In this document: positions 1 through 12,892 of the stretch, piece after piece
Layout: each line of letters starts with the position of its first letter
Position numbering within the stretch: position 1 is the stretch's first letter
Origin: Linanthus parryae
Lineage: Eukaryota; Streptophyta; Magnoliopsida; Ericales; Polemoniaceae
NCBI GenBank assembly: GCA_023055425.1
Contig: JALGPY010000009.1
Span: forward strand, 20,047,775-20,111,774
DNA length: 64,000 nucleotides
Direction of reading: 5' to 3'
Translations under genes and position numbers: made by a program
Notes under the pieces: generated by a model
The model's database searches: none
What the model was told of the DNA's origin: nothing
Seen by the model: the letters and a program-made list of their open reading frames with translations, nothing else

Positions 1-47
1 TTTAGTTACCCTAACAAGTTTCGATTTCTTTTTTTTTTGGAAAACCT

Positions 48-60
48 GGCTCTGATACCA
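48..60 (-). other. Primer binding site (tRNA-iMet type)
   Basis: The minus strand reads TGGTATCAGAGCC, the usual plant retrotransposon primer binding site, two bases inside the LTR end at 63. It fixes the orientation of the element that leaves the window on the left. Confidence 0.8.
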
Positions 61-1845
61 CCTGTAACACCCCCCAATGGCCCAATACGGAGGCCCGGGG
101 ATGTCACTTCGTACTCGAGGTTAAACCCGACTACAAGGAGATTTTATAACATAGTTCTCAAGCAAAAACATCCACAATAATAAATTAAAACTAACCGTTA
201 TTACAATCCTGTAGTTCTCACCTCAAACCGGGCACAAAGCAACTAAAGTATTTAAAGAGTTTTAATTTAAAATAAGACTAATGAATTAAATGATGATACG
301 CGTTCCCCTTCTACGTCAGATTCACAACCTCTAGACATGTGGTGCGGAATCAAAAAGAAAATCCACAGTATAAAATCAGCATGAAATACTGGTAAGAAAA
401 CAATCAAGCATGTAAAATGATGATAGGATAGTTATAAAACAACAACTCATTTAATAGTAAGAGTTCTTTTCAAAAACAAAACTGAAATGAAGTTGACACT
501 TGTGGGAAAACATGAGAGTTCCCAATTCCATAATATTTCCAAACCAATTCAATAATCATTAGGAAATCCAAAATCACATATTAATTCTTTCTCCATTAAC
601 AAAACCAAAATCCATCATTATTAATTCGTTTTGAGGGGGGAAACCGAACCATCTCGCAAGCATCCAATATCTTAAGTGTCGACACCCCCAAAGACTTCTG
701 GCGGCCAGAGGAGTGAGTACAGGGAGCAATCCGGGGGCTTGCAAACGGATTAAATAAAATAAATTGAAACGGAAGACCGAAGTCAACACGCCCAATGCCA
801 ATAGTAACCAATAATAAATGGCCCGCAAAACTCTTCCACTTTACGTTGTAGTTCATTATATTATCATGGTGATATTTTCAATAAAGACATTTATCAAGTA
901 AAAATAAGATATTGCATGTCACATCACATAAACACATTTTGAGACTTAAAGAAATATAAGGATTCATTTGACACGAAGGAGTTAGGCACACTGGGTCTGG
1001 CATGTTCACTTACCTCGAAGCAAATCAACTACCGCAAATCAGTCGACGTACTCGAAGTACTCGTCGTCGAAGAACTCGTCACCTACACGTAACAATACCC
1101 TAATTAAACATAATACTCTAGCAATATAATTGCTATACTATCTACATGCATATGAAACTCGATGGTTTATGTTTTTAACACCAACCCAACATCCCACTTA
1201 ATTCATACTTCAAAACCAAACCCAAAATCTTGCCCCAAAATCCTATAACCTAATGTGTACATAATCTATCATAACTTCACCAATTTTATTACTCCATCTT
1301 CTCAAACAGATCATAGCTCAAAAACAGTATCATTAGATTCAAAACACTCTGAATAATAAGTTTAGCCTCAAACGGGCCCGAATTTCGATTTCTGGATCAA
1401 AAGTTATGCTAGTTTTAAGTTTCCAATTTCACTCATAGTACTCATACGGGAATTATCACGTTTCATACAACTAATCTCCAAAACGTCTAGGTAATCCCGT
1501 ATTCAAACAAAACCTAATGCAACATGAATACCCACATCAAATCAGGTTACTAACCACCTACTATGATCATCAAATCACCCAAATCGCTTAATCAAACGTC
1601 CCATCCATGACTAGGGTTTTTCCCATAAACTAAGAACATGATTAAATCAAAACTTGATGATTAATCCTATGACTTCAAGAATGATGAAACCAACAATACA
1701 AATTTGAAAATTAAAGATTACATGCTACGTACATGAATCGTAAACAAGTGATCAAGAGAACAAAAGAAATCAAGAAAAAAAAGAAAAGAAGAAGAAACAT
1801 GATCAAAACCTGCCGCCCATGGAGGGTCGGACGGAAAGAGAGTCG

Positions 1846-1849
<4 letters not shown>

Positions 1850-1887
<38 letters not shown>

Positions 1888-1930
1888 AGAAAGAAGAAAA
1901 AGAAAGAAAAAAAAGAAAGAGAGAGAAAAG
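1850..1930. repeat. AG microsatellite and purine tract
   Basis: About 16 AG repeats from 1850 pass into a longer GA/AAAG purine run inside the LTR. It creates long spurious reading frames of Arg/Glu/Lys on one strand and Leu/Ser on the other. Confidence 0.9.
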
Positions 1931-2376
1931 ATTACCTGCTACCGGAGGGAGAGAGACGGCGGCGGCGGTGTGGCTGCTGCTGCTGCCGTCGGGGAAGAGA
2001 GAGAGACCGAGAGAGTGAGAGAGAAGGACGGGTGAGAGAGGGAGAGACGTGAGAGAGATAGAGAGAAATAGGGAGCGTGAGGGTTTTATGAGAGTTGGAA
2101 AAAAAATCAACTTCATAAGTAGAAAACCCTCTTTGAATAGGAAACTTTACGTAGGAAGAAAAGTTGGGTCAAAAGACACTTTCCCCCCTTAGTTTTGCCA
2201 AAAAACAACTACCTCTCCCAAACTCAAGTAAAAGACACTAAAAATCTTGGATTAAAGTCACAAAGATCCCCCGCACTCTCGTATCCATTATAATTAACTC
2301 TTCGACAATTAAATCAACTCTCCAATACTTACAATAATATCACAAAATACCCATAGTCACAAAACGGGGTATTTCA

Positions 2377-3098
2377 CCTTGATGAAGCTTATAAGTTTTG
2401 ATTATGTCAAACCCTGCAGGTAGATTACTTGGTAATCTGGACATATCAAATAAGTTAAGTGGTAAGGATCAAGGAATTGGGGAGAGGTCTATTAAATGAA
2501 TTAGTCAATAATTAATTTAATTGACGTATATTTGTAATCTTAACATGGGGAGATAATAAGTATTTAATAACAGGAGCTAGAAATATTAATCTTTGAGAAT
2601 ATGGACAGGAGTGCAATAACAGCTATTTAGTGGTACTAACTGTTATTAACTTTATTCGGGCTAGGTTCGGGTGGAACCAGAAGTCCTAATAAAGTTAGGA
2701 GCCTGATTCGTATTTTCTCCACCAGGTACCTCCCGTAGCTTATATAAGATTCCTTAGCCTTCAGAATTCGTATGCTTCAGATACAAACTGAAATCTAGGG
2801 TTTCGAGAGTGAGAGAAATTCGTCTAGAGGCTAAGAAGGATTCTGGAAGCAGCAAGCCCACACTTGCATTTAGGGGGAACTTCAGGAATACGGGAGAAGA
2901 TCAGGAGTGTTTTCAGACCTACATCAGATAGCTTGGACGCAGGTATGAACCATAATTCCGACTAGTAGGGTTTATTGTGTTCATGTTGAAACGATTTTAA
3001 TTGGTATAGCAGACATGCAATCGAATTGGTCCAGGGATTTTCCTCCCTTCACACAACAACATCACCTCCAGCACCATCTCCAACCTCCCTGCCACCAC
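2377..3098 (+). promoter_or_regulatory. Promoter-like stretch with TATA box and leader, no gene identified
   Basis: A TATATAAG box lies at 2741-2748. It is followed by sequence like a plant 5' leader (AATCTAGGGTTTCGAGAGTG near 2792) and a possible donor splice site (CGCAG|GTATGA) near 2942. No coding exon could be linked to it. It may be the promoter of a lost gene or part of another retroelement. Confidence 0.3.
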
Positions 3099-6000
3099 TG
3101 TGGCACCCCAATCCTCCGACCCCGATTAATAACAGAATCAAACGGGAACGAGGCTTCACACGCCACCAAGGCAGCTCGCACCATGAGGATGGAAGTAAAA
3201 ATATCTGTAAATTCAAGGGTTAGCTAAAAATATTGCGGAAACTTCTAAAAATAGGTCTTATATTCAAAAAAAGTTGTTTAGTTTCAAAACTCATCTTGTA
3301 TAAAAGGATATAGAGTTTGAAAATTTCATAAATGAAACTTTTAACCATCCTCCATGGTACTCGTCGATCTCAGAGTCAAATCCTACAAGGTTTAGTCACG
3401 GTTACACATAAACCATTCATAAAAGGGCCACAATACAACTCCAAAAGTTCAATTAACAAGCTACGGGATATCCTCTCATGTGGTAACACATTCCCGCTAC
3501 CAAAAGATGCCCATACAGGGTCTCCAACAAGTATCTACTAGATCTACAAGAGTTACATATAGAAAGACACCAAGTACTACTATATATACATGAGAAAAAA
3601 GTAAGTCTTAGAAACATCTATAACAAGGCATGAAATATCCACAACATGGTATGGCATGAGCAACTAAGCAGCTTGGTTACTTGGCTCGGTCCTCTCCTTG
3701 GAACCAGAAAGAGCGGTCATTTAAAAACCGTTCAGACTGCGAAGTCTGGTTAGCACGTACTTACGCCTTTGTTAGGTTTAGAAACATAAAATATAGATAA
3801 GTTTCAAATTCCATGGTCAAGCTGTTCCAAACATTCTTGCTTCACAGTTCACACATAGATAAAGAATAATATAAGCAATGTAATTTAACCAAGCATTCAG
3901 GTAAGTAAACATGTAAAGCATTTACTTCAAAATATTTGGGTCGCTGACAACTCCACAACACCACTTTGAGCCCTCGGCTCCTTTCATTCAAGTACCTTGG
4001 CCATTAAAATCTCAATTGTGACACTTAGCCATAAATATGGCGAGTCGGCGTAGAATCGCTACATCGATAGTCGACAAGTCATGAAAACGCACGTGTTAAC
4101 GGGTCATCCCATATTATATCCCTGGGAATGGGTATCGAACTCCGGTTTATGTCCTCGCGCCGGAAGGATACTGTCCGGTGTAAATCCCCCAACCATTAGG
4201 GTATTGTACCGGTATATATGCCCCAACCGCTAGGGTACTGTCCAAAAGTGTCATTTAAGCAACCATCTTGGCCAAACATTTATAAAACATAACATGGAAT
4301 TTCAATTTAAAAAATATCATTTATAAACATGCTTTAAAACATGGGCTATATCTCCAATCAAAAGATACAAAACACCAAGTAATTATTAAGAACACATTTC
4401 ACCATTCACAAGTTTCACAATATCCACCCGATAGCCCATAAACAGTTAATATATGACAATAAAACTACCAAAGGGTTGGGTAAGTACTCACCTCAAGTCC
4501 TAGCTTATAATATCCTTACTAGCAAACAATGCGGGAATCCAAGTGCAACTCTAACAAGGAGGCTCTACAAATAATAAGAACAAGCCAACATTAAGACAAG
4601 TGCACTATAGTGACTATAAGGCAAGAATAAGGTTCTAAAATTTCCCCATGAAATGGTTATGAAGACCCTATAAGATGAATAGACGAGCGAATGATGTTCT
4701 CTAAAGTAGAAAATTGCCACCGGACGAGAAATGAACTTCTCATATTTGACACACTTTACAAAAACTGGAATTCTGAATGATATACAGCATATTTTGACAT
4801 GAATTCAACTGGAAAAGAAACTAGATACATAGGCCTTTGAATCGGTATAAGATAGAGCAAAATACAAGCTCGTATGAGAGAGTAATGACTTCACAAAGTT
4901 GAGTGACAGAATCTGTCCGAACCCAGTTCCAGCCCAGACACAGTTTACAATAACTCACATTACAGAAAAGGTATAAAGAATTTGGGCATGAAACCAGTTG
5001 GAGATGAAAGTAGATACACAGGACTTCAAAAATATATAAGATAGAGCACCATAAAAAGTTTGATGAGTGAGATGTGGCCTCTAAAAGTCAGGCCACACAA
5101 TCTGGCGAAAAACAGAGTATCAAAACGAGACCACTTCTTTTGAATCACAAGATCCTCAAGTAAATATGTGAAACAACTTCATTGAAGGTAAAATAAGACA
5201 TGAGAGAGAGACATGCAAGTCCAAATACAGAACATAGGCTTCAATAATAAGCAAAAACACATGATCTGAATAGATGAGAAGTATGAAATATATAGATCAA
5301 GAACAACTCTCATATTTTGAGACACAACTTGCTTCTAAAACATCATCCATGATGTTGAACCCATAAATCCACAAGAAGATGCAAAAATAGAAACATGCAA
5401 GGATAGAAACAAGAATATACAACGATCAAAGAATAGATCAAGGATTTATCTCAAAGATCAAGAATGGTGAGCAAAAGAGAGATAGTGAGCGTCAATCCTT
5501 GGTTAGGATGAAGGAAGAACTCCACACCAATGTTTTATCTAGATTGGACACAAATTTTCCATGCTTTGAAGGCTAGAAGATGATGTTTTGACGGTGTTTT
5601 GTGGAGGCCACAACACAAAAACGGGCTGAAATTCCTTTGAGAGAAAAGAGAACTTCTAGTGACCTTGAAAGAGATAATGGGTGTGAGAAATGATGAGGAT
5701 GGGCTGCATAACAAAGATATAAAGATGTAAAAGAGAATTGGTTCATTGGTCAAACCACACTTGTTTGCAAGGAGTGCATTAGTATAATCAAACTAGGCAC
5801 AAATAATACAACATAAGATGAAACACTTTACTAGCTTCAAAAGATTTAATATGTGGATTAAAATTGGAAAAATACCCTAGCGTTGATAGGTATCCAACTT
5901 CCACAAGTTTTACACCCATAGAATAGCAAAATACCAAGTTTTGTCCATGCTTTTGTAGCTCCCTTTCTCAAATCCGGGATTGCACTAAAAAATTTGGTTC

Positions 6001-6660
6001 AATGAACAAGATAGCTTGGGAAGAGTAAAAATAATACAAGTATATGGTGTGCAATACAAGTAGTCATGATGGGTAATCAGCATGCCTAATAATAGGTAAT
6101 TATGGGTCTACGTTCCCCACTACAGTAGGTGTACATGCAAGATAAACAATACGGTAACAATACTCTCCCACATACAAGAAATACATACTAAAATCGCACT
6201 TCATACAACTTCCCTAGAACTCGCACTTCATATGAAATAAGAAAATGTCAATATTAAACTATAGGGGACTAATATGAAATTTCCACCGCCCAACTTAATT
6301 AGCACTAAGATCAAATTATAGTGATCATAAACCAACTCCAAATAATGCTTAAATGAGTTAAATCATGCGGGATTTCACAACCAACATCTCCCTTTCTCTT
6401 TTCTCCCCCTCCATCTCTCTCTATGTTCAGTTGGAAGCGACAGAAACAGCGGCTAACACCGCCAGAACTGCAGCCGTGAAGGGCTGACAATAGCCCCAAC
6501 AGGGAAACCGCCACCACCACTGCCCATTTCTCTGTTTCCCCCACTCTCCCCCAGCCTCTCAGCTCTCTACCCTCTCTATGTCGACCCCAATAGGAAGCAG
6601 CAGCGGCAGGTAGTTGGCAGCAACAACCAGCCACAGTCCCCACCGCCGCTACCACCATTT
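3099..6660 (-). repeat. Possible second long LTR-type repeat
   Basis: The stretch opens with TGTGGCACCCC, resembling the TGTAACACCCC end of the LTR at 63. It is non-coding throughout and contains short local repeats such as the CCAACCATTAGGGTA / CCAACCGCTAGGGTA pair near 4190-4235. I could not find a primer binding site, target duplication or certain right end, so the extent is approximate. No gene is seen in it. Confidence 0.3.
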
Positions 6661-7683
6661 ATTTTGTCAAGGAGTTCGCCGGAGATCAACCAACGCTACC
6701 CATCTCCTGAACCCTTCCCCAATCGACTCCTGGAGATTCAAAGAGCACGTCTAGCTCCTCAATTTGGCCCAGAAGGTGACGGAATACCGCCGTCAGACTC
6801 TATAGTGAGTGCCCCTGACGGGAAGCTCAACCCAAGCCGTTTCTCGATCTTTTTCCTCCGTTCTTGGACCGGGTATGCCCTAAATCTTCCCCTAAGTCGT
6901 TATTTGCATCCATGATTCGATCGGAGAGTTTGTGTGTTGTTGTTGGGGGTTCTAAAAGTGTCATTTCAGAAACTTTTTGGGGGTAGGAAGTGACTTATGC
7001 TGAAAATGTTAATTTAGTAGGGGGTAGCTAGTTCTAATATGTAGATTTTATATTATGAACTTATTTCTCCAAGTTTTGTTTAATTTGTTTAATGTTAACT
7101 AATTATATACTCTAAATAAATAAGAATAAATCCTTTTGTAATATAAACTAAAATAAAACATGTTTACAAAATTGAAACTAGTTAGAATGCTTTCTAAAAA
7201 ACAATAGACACTAGTTACAGTGCAATATTTATAAGTGGTTTTCTTGAAAAATAATCGTGTGTGTATATATGTATAAATGGTATTGTGATAAGTTTATCGA
7301 TATAAATAGTGATCCCTTAAAATTATATGTATATATATATATATGTATATATGTGTGTGTGCGTGTGTGCGTAGGCCCAAATATTTAATGATCTCTCTAC
7401 CAACGAATTTGTCATTATTAAAGTTAAAAAAAATAGTTATAAAATTTATTATGAAATATTAAGAAATGATTTTCTTGGATAGTAACACCACTTATAAAAT
7501 TATATAAATTTCATTTTATTTGATTTAATGAAGTTATATTTTTCTTATACTTAGTACTATTAAAATAATAATTAGTTGTCAAATAAAACTTGTTCACTTT
7601 AACAATATTTTAAAGTAATTTAATTAGTAGCCGCTTTATTTTCTTAAATAATCATATTCTAATAAATGAAATGCCAATGTTTA
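6661..7683. other. Non-coding, AT-rich; TA/TG microsatellite
   Basis: An 84-codon open frame at 6664-6915 has no recognisable domain and is probably chance. From about 7000 the sequence becomes very AT-rich. A TA run turning into TG repeats lies at 7325-7372. Nothing else is recognised. Confidence 0.5.
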
Positions 7684-7986
7684 AAGACACTTTGCTCCCT
7701 TCACTTTTGAAGAAATACCAGAATGCTCCCTGACATATTAACAATTCCACATACCTCCCTGTAACGGAAAAAAGAAAAGACAAGTTGCCTCTTTTGTGCC
7801 ATTTTCGTCCAGTAGCGCACAATTACTATTCTTCTATGCCATTGTAATTGCGCACTTCCAGATGGAAATGACACAGAAGGGACACCTTGTCTTTTCTTTT
7901 TTCCGTTACATGGAGGTATGTGGAATTGTTAATTTGTCAGGGAGCATTCTGGTATTTCTTCAAAAGTGAAGGGAGCAAAGTGTCTT
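7684..7986. mobile_element. Foldback MITE with about 105-bp terminal inverted repeats
   Basis: The left arm begins AAGACACTTTGCTCCCTTCA and the right arm is its near-perfect reverse complement over about 105 bp, leaving a short centre. TTA flanks both ends (7681-7683 and 7987-7989), consistent with a 3-bp target duplication of the PIF/Harbinger type. No coding capacity. Confidence 0.85.
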
Positions 7987-8064
7987 TTACCCCTTACTTT
8001 ATTATTAAATGATTTAAAGAAATATCTAATTAAATAAGTATGTCTTCTAAAAATTATTATCTTA

Positions 8065-9147
8065 GGCCTCGTTTGGGTAGAGGATAAGGAGGGAGCATAA
8101 GATAAGTTATGCCCTCTCTTTTTTTATCAAGTGTTTGGGTGTCGGATAAGAGAGGGGATAAGTTATGTTGCCTTATGCAGATGGAGCTTTTAATGAACAA
8201 ATTTTATACTACCAACATGGAGGTATAAGGTCGGATAAGAAAATATAGCATATTAGGATGCTAGTAGGTTGACAAAAATACCCACACAAACTATCTAATT
8301 TTCTACCCTTGTCCCCAAACCCTATCATTTTAGGATTGATAACTATGATTTTGGGATTGATAACTATCATTTCGGATGTCATTTGATGACTATTATTTTT
8401 GGGTTGCATAACTTTATTTGAATATGTATGGTTGAGATAAATATGAAGACATTTTACCGTGCTTGTTGAAATTTCGTTAATTTAATATAACTTATTTATT
8501 CTAAGTTTTGTAACACTATGTCAATATGCCAATAAGTACTAGTAATTTATACTCCATACTTTGCTATGGCCATGTTGTATCCATGAATATTTTTCATGTT
8601 TGCATGTTAGAACAAGTTTATTTCGCGGATTAATATACATTTTGCATACATTTTGACAACGTCATTATTGTGTAGAAAAAAGAGTATTAAAATGGGAAAT
8701 GCTAAACGTCACCCTTTCTTCTTCACCCCTTAATTTCACCTCCTATGTGGATTTTTTTTATTGGTGATGTAATTATAGAAATATCTTAAAATAAATATTC
8801 CCAACAATCATATCTTGACACATAGGAGGTGAACTTGAAGGGTGAAGAAAAAAGGGTGAAGCATAGAGCCCCTCTATTAAAATATATGCATAGATACTAA
8901 TACATTTTCTATACATTTTTCCACATGAAATTGAAATATACAATCTTTTATACAAAATAAAATTACTGAGGGTATTACAGTCATTTTGGCACATATCCTG
9001 CTTCATATCCTGCATCATATCCGACAACACCCAAACACGGACAACCAGCATATCTTATCAGGGCTTATCAGACAGCATTCATATCCTTGCTCATATCCCA
9101 ACATATGCCTTATCCCTATATACCATATCCTCTACCCAAACGAGGCC
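8065..9147. mobile_element. Non-autonomous PIF/Harbinger-like element
   Basis: The ends are GGCCTCGTTTGGGTAGAGGA and its reverse complement, flanked by TTA at 8062-8064 and 9148-9150. The GGCCTCGTTTGGG terminus and TTA duplication are typical of Tourist/Harbinger-type plant elements. The 1.08-kb body has no transposase and contains a nested MITE at 8694-8874. A truncated relative lies at 15103. Confidence 0.8.
8694..8874. mobile_element. Mutator-like MITE nested in the Harbinger-like element
   Basis: Inverted repeats share the motif TTCTTCACCC followed by sequence complementary across about 50 bp. The element is bounded by the 9-bp direct repeat TATTAAAAT at 8685-8693 and 8875-8883. Nine-base duplications are characteristic of Mutator-type elements. 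It is 181 bp long and non-coding. Confidence 0.8.
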
Positions 9148-9491
9148 TTAAGGGATTGTGAGGATTGAGTTTAGCATTTCATCCTAGCCGAGCATTCATA
9201 TAGAGTTAGTGCATTATCTGTTTGGAAGCACAACCATTGTGACTAGATGATTAATACATTGTAGGTGACAGATTCAAAGACGTAGGCTACATTGACTTCC
9301 CGTGAGGAAAACTTTGAGCTAATTGTCATTTCACTTGAGGTGAGTTGCATGCTTAGGCTTGTGTGCCTAGCTTCCTTTGTGTCATAACATGATTTTATAA
9401 TATGTCTCAATTTTTCTTTTTTTGTGATATACATGTTTTACTTGTCAATTGTAATGTTTCGAAATGATTGCTTGGGTACTGTCACACGAAA
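9148..9491. other. Unassigned spacer
   Basis: I see no gene, repeat or regulatory site that can be supported here. Confidence 0.5.
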
Positions 9492-10402
9492 GATCTGTCA
9501 ATCCTGACCCGCACCCGTCAACCAACCCGAAACCATTCTAATTATACGGGTTTAAACCCACCCAATTATATAAATGGGTAACTCGGGTTAAACCATATCT
9601 GACCCGATAATAAATTGGTGCATACAGGTTACATACCAAGCCCCACCAACCCGAATAATTATACATCATTGCCTTTACTATGAACCGCACACTACAGGGT
9701 CACTGGAGCAATTTTTTTCTGCAAAACCAGTCACCCATGGTCGGCAATTCCTTCAATGAGAGAAAACCCAATCGTCAGCCATTAGAGATGCTTGAAGATG
9801 AGTCGAATTTCACAGCACCACCATAGCCACCATCGCCGCTGCCATAGCCACCCAGATCTGAAGTTTTTGATGTCGATTACTCTTCTTGCTCCTTGTCTTC
9901 CTCTGTTCTCTCTCTCTCTCTGCAAACCCAATTATCTGATATGGGGATGTTGATTTGGCGGCTAAATAAGAAGGCGCACAAACAAGGCTTTGACGATCTG
10001 TTGTGTGGCTTCATCGTCTGCTTCTCATCCGTACAAGATGTTCACGATTTTGCCGGGGACCTCTGAATCATCTTCATGTAAATCTATCTGAAGTTGATTT
10101 TTTTTTTCTATTTTTTTCTAAAAAATGAAAAATTTAATTTATTAGAGCAGTACATTGGCTAGTTTTTTAAAATAAAGTGTTTAAAAAACCTATAATAGAA
10201 ACAGATTGGTATGTGTCTTTTCCTGCTATAGCATATACGGGTTCAAAACGGGTTAGAAATGGGTTAACGGGTCACTTTGACCCGTTTATGACCCACCCAT
10301 AAAACCTGAAACATTTAAACGGGTAGAACGGGTTGGACCCATGTAAAATAAACCCATTCATAAACGGGTCGGGTCAACCCGAACCCGCCCGTTTGACACC
10401 TC
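9492..10402. mobile_element. Probable non-autonomous hAT-like element rich in ACCCG motifs
   Basis: Both ends are crowded with CGGGT/ACCCG words in opposite orientation. The right terminus reads GAGGTGTCAAACGGGC on the minus strand and the left reads GATCTGTCAATC. Such termini are common in plant hAT MITEs. I found no clear 8-bp target duplication, so the boundaries are approximate. The centre holds CT-rich sequence but no transposase. Confidence 0.5.
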
Positions 10403-10640
10403 TATATAATAACATGTTAATAAAGTAAAGTGGAATCGCACGTACCAGAATTTTTTATTTATGGGAGGCCATTTGGTGACATTACTCTACGCCTTGTTGG
10501 CTAGAGATATTATTATTTGGGAATACCTTTGTTGGCATTGGCTACTCGCCTTGATGGCTGAAGTCCCAGCTAGTACTCACCCTTCTGGCATTTTGCTTCT
10601 TAATGGGGTTTTGCAACACTTAAGGTCTAGTCTGGTATTT

Positions 10641-10727
10641 GGGAGGTCTTTTGTTGACCATTACTATTCGGGAGGTCCTTTGTCGACCATTACTATTTGG
10701 GAGGTCTTTTGTTGCCCATTACTATTT
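10641..10727 (+). repeat. Three tandem copies of a 29-bp unit
   Basis: The unit begins GGGAGGTC and ends CCATTACTATT. Copies start at 10641, 10670 and 10699 with a few substitutions. It lies in a 105-codon open frame that looks fortuitous. Confidence 0.85.
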
Positions 10728-12061
10728 CCGGTACTGTGCATAATAACTGGCTCCTTTGATTCTATATTGGGACACTGATAATTGGATTCGTATTCTATCT
10801 GGAAAATGGTACTTATGAAGAACTCAAGTGGAAAATTTTAAGAATTTGGATATTGTTATTTGTAATTTGGTTATCACTGTTGTTTATGACGCTGCAAACG
10901 TTGATATTGAATAATTACTTCTACTCATACTCTGTCTTTATCAAACGCATAACATTAAAATCTTTCTCAGCTTCCTGTTTTCTTGCTGACTTTAGAAAAT
11001 TGTGATCTTTGTTTAATTCCCCCGCAGGTCTAGGAGCTGGGAGCATGAAGTAGCGGGATTTGAGAATCACCTAGATTATCAAACATCATGACGCTATGTT
11101 AAGATCAGTAGTCTAATAATATTATCATGATGTTGTAGCCTGTGTTTGTGGCCTAAACACAATCGTGTAATAACTTGTTGGATTTAAGTTTTACGTGGAA
11201 TGTTTTGTTCTCGATTCCTGCTACTCGAGTAGCACTCTCCCGGTCTCTCCCGGACTGGATAAGGAGAGTGTTACATGGTAGGTCGTACAACCTTGCTACT
11301 ATTACTACAAGAGGAGCCGGTGGGAGCGGATAGAAACTTTCAGGGAGTGTCATCGGCGACGGGTGCAGCATCTAAGTGAGAGGAGGGGGTGAGGGCGATT
11401 CCCTTCGACAACTCCATTTAGGAGAAACCGCCAGAGAGAGGAGGGGGATTAGCTTTTGCATAGAGAAAAATGTAGAGAGAGAGTTGAAATTTTGAGACAG
11501 ACTGATTTGATAATTTTAGGCATGGATTTGGTAACGGTAAATATACTATTATGATCAAATCAAATGATTCCTACTGGTTCTTGTAGAAAACCATATAATT
11601 TTCAAAACTTCCTTTAAACAAGAGTTTGTGACAATTTAGTTTACCAAAACTTCAAAACGGACAATTTTCAAAACTTCCTTTAAACCATATAATCCTTAGC
11701 AATTTTTTCAAAAATGAATTTGAGGCCATTCTGAATCTTTCTCTGGTAAATTCTTTTAGAACATACAATTTAGTTTTGTTCTATTAGCCTACTATGTTTT
11801 TGTCCAATTTGTCAACTCCAAATAAATTTCGTTCTCATTGCAGCAGTGCAAGTTCAAACACAAACTGGTCCTGTAAATGTTTATGGAATTTAACTATTCC
11901 TGGAAAAATTATGTGCACCTCTGGAAATTGCGCGGGAAGTGTATTCCCACAAAAACAATTTACTGAAACAAGGATTTAATATACCTCAAAACTGTGTCTT
12001 TTGTGAAAATTTTAGAAAAAAATGTTGGAGCATTTGTTTTCTTGATTGATGTTGGATTCGA
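10728..12061. other. No recognisable gene
   Basis: An acceptor-like CCCCCGCAG at about 11019-11027 is followed by a short open stretch ending in TAG at 11053, possibly the last exon of a lost gene. Nothing else is supported. Open frames here are short and without domains. Confidence 0.4.
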
Positions 12062-12374
12062 CATATTCTTGACTCCCCGACTCTGGATATGCAAATTTAT
12101 CATTCAACGATGCCCTTTCAACTTTTTCTTCAGTCAATTTTTGGGTCCTTATCGCCCGGAAAATCTCAACCTTTTATCCCCATCTTCTCTAGAATTTATG
12201 GTTGGCAAGAAACAGAAGGGAAAGAATCAGTTAGAAACAACATCACATGAATTATAGTTAATTATTGTTGTAACAGAACTCTTCTTTCAGAACTCTAATA
12301 CCAGTTTGTTATAACCTGGGGGTATTCGACCAAGAACGACGAAAGCAAAACAAGAACAAGACTGATATTTAACG
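12062..12374 (-). repeat. Remnant of an LTR element, shared with the block at 42.4 kb
   Basis: From TATTCTTGACTCC at 12062 the sequence is closely matched by 42367 onward. A degenerate primer-binding-site complement (CTCTAATACCA, 12293-12303) is followed by an LTR fragment starting TGTTATAACCTGGGG at 12307. The fragment stops at 12374, where the copy at 42.6 kb continues as a full-length LTR. The element was therefore present before the duplication and was deleted in this copy. Confidence 0.7.
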
Positions 12375-12892
12375 TTTAGTAAATACTCTTCAATCATAGT
12401 ATTCCTAAACACACTTGGGAGCGTGTGATCAGTTCTTTATTTCTTTTTGGAAACAACTCTTAGACAACAACAGATTAATTGAGTTAGGGGGGGATTGAGA
12501 ACTGCGGACGTCATCAGTGTCGGTTGATAAAATACGGATGATAGAACTGGATAGTAAATAATAACTACTTGGGCCAAAAGGTTTCCAGGTTGTACCACCA
12601 GTTTTAGGCGGTTTTGGCAAGAGAGCTATACGCAGCGATTCTTCTCCAAACTATCATACTCCTGAACGCACTTGGAAGCGTAGCCCCCACACAGTAATTA
12701 TTCTCCAATCCTATTACTATAAATACTGATCATCGAAACCAGCACTACATCCTCCTTCTAGTACTACTACTACTACCTTCATACATACCACAAAGCCATC
12801 CATCATTCATTCATAGGAGTTCTTCCAAATCTCTCTTCTTTCTTTCTTTCATTCGCGCACAGCCAGAGTAAGTAGCCCCTTTCAATCAATCA
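12375..12892 (+). promoter_or_regulatory. Promoter and 5' leader of IWS1-like copy A
   Basis: A TATA box (CTATAAATA) sits at 12717-12725, about 170 bp before the start codon. Upstream are two diverged copies of a module containing CACTTGG(G/A)AGCGT, TTCTTCTCC and GGATAGTAAATAATAACTAC. The leader has CT-rich and TTTC repeats. The same arrangement precedes copies B and C, so it was duplicated with the gene. Confidence 0.6.

Larger units (their letters stand above)
1..2376 (-). mobile_element. 5' LTR of a minus-strand LTR retrotransposon
   Basis: On the plus strand the block opens with TGTAACACCCC at 63 and closes with GGGGTATTTCA at 2376, so it has the TG...CA ends of an LTR of about 2.3 kb. 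Just left of it, at 48-60, is the complement of a plant initiator-Met primer binding site. That orients the element on the minus strand and makes this its 5' LTR. The internal region and the other LTR lie off the left edge. No coding domain is visible. The LTR holds a long purine tract. The size and the TGTAACACCCC end suggest a Ty3/gypsy-type element, which is inference. Confidence 0.75.

Noticed and set aside
1718..2116. Overlapping open frames on both strands in the purine tract
   Set aside because: They are created by AG and AAAG repeats inside an LTR and have no domains.
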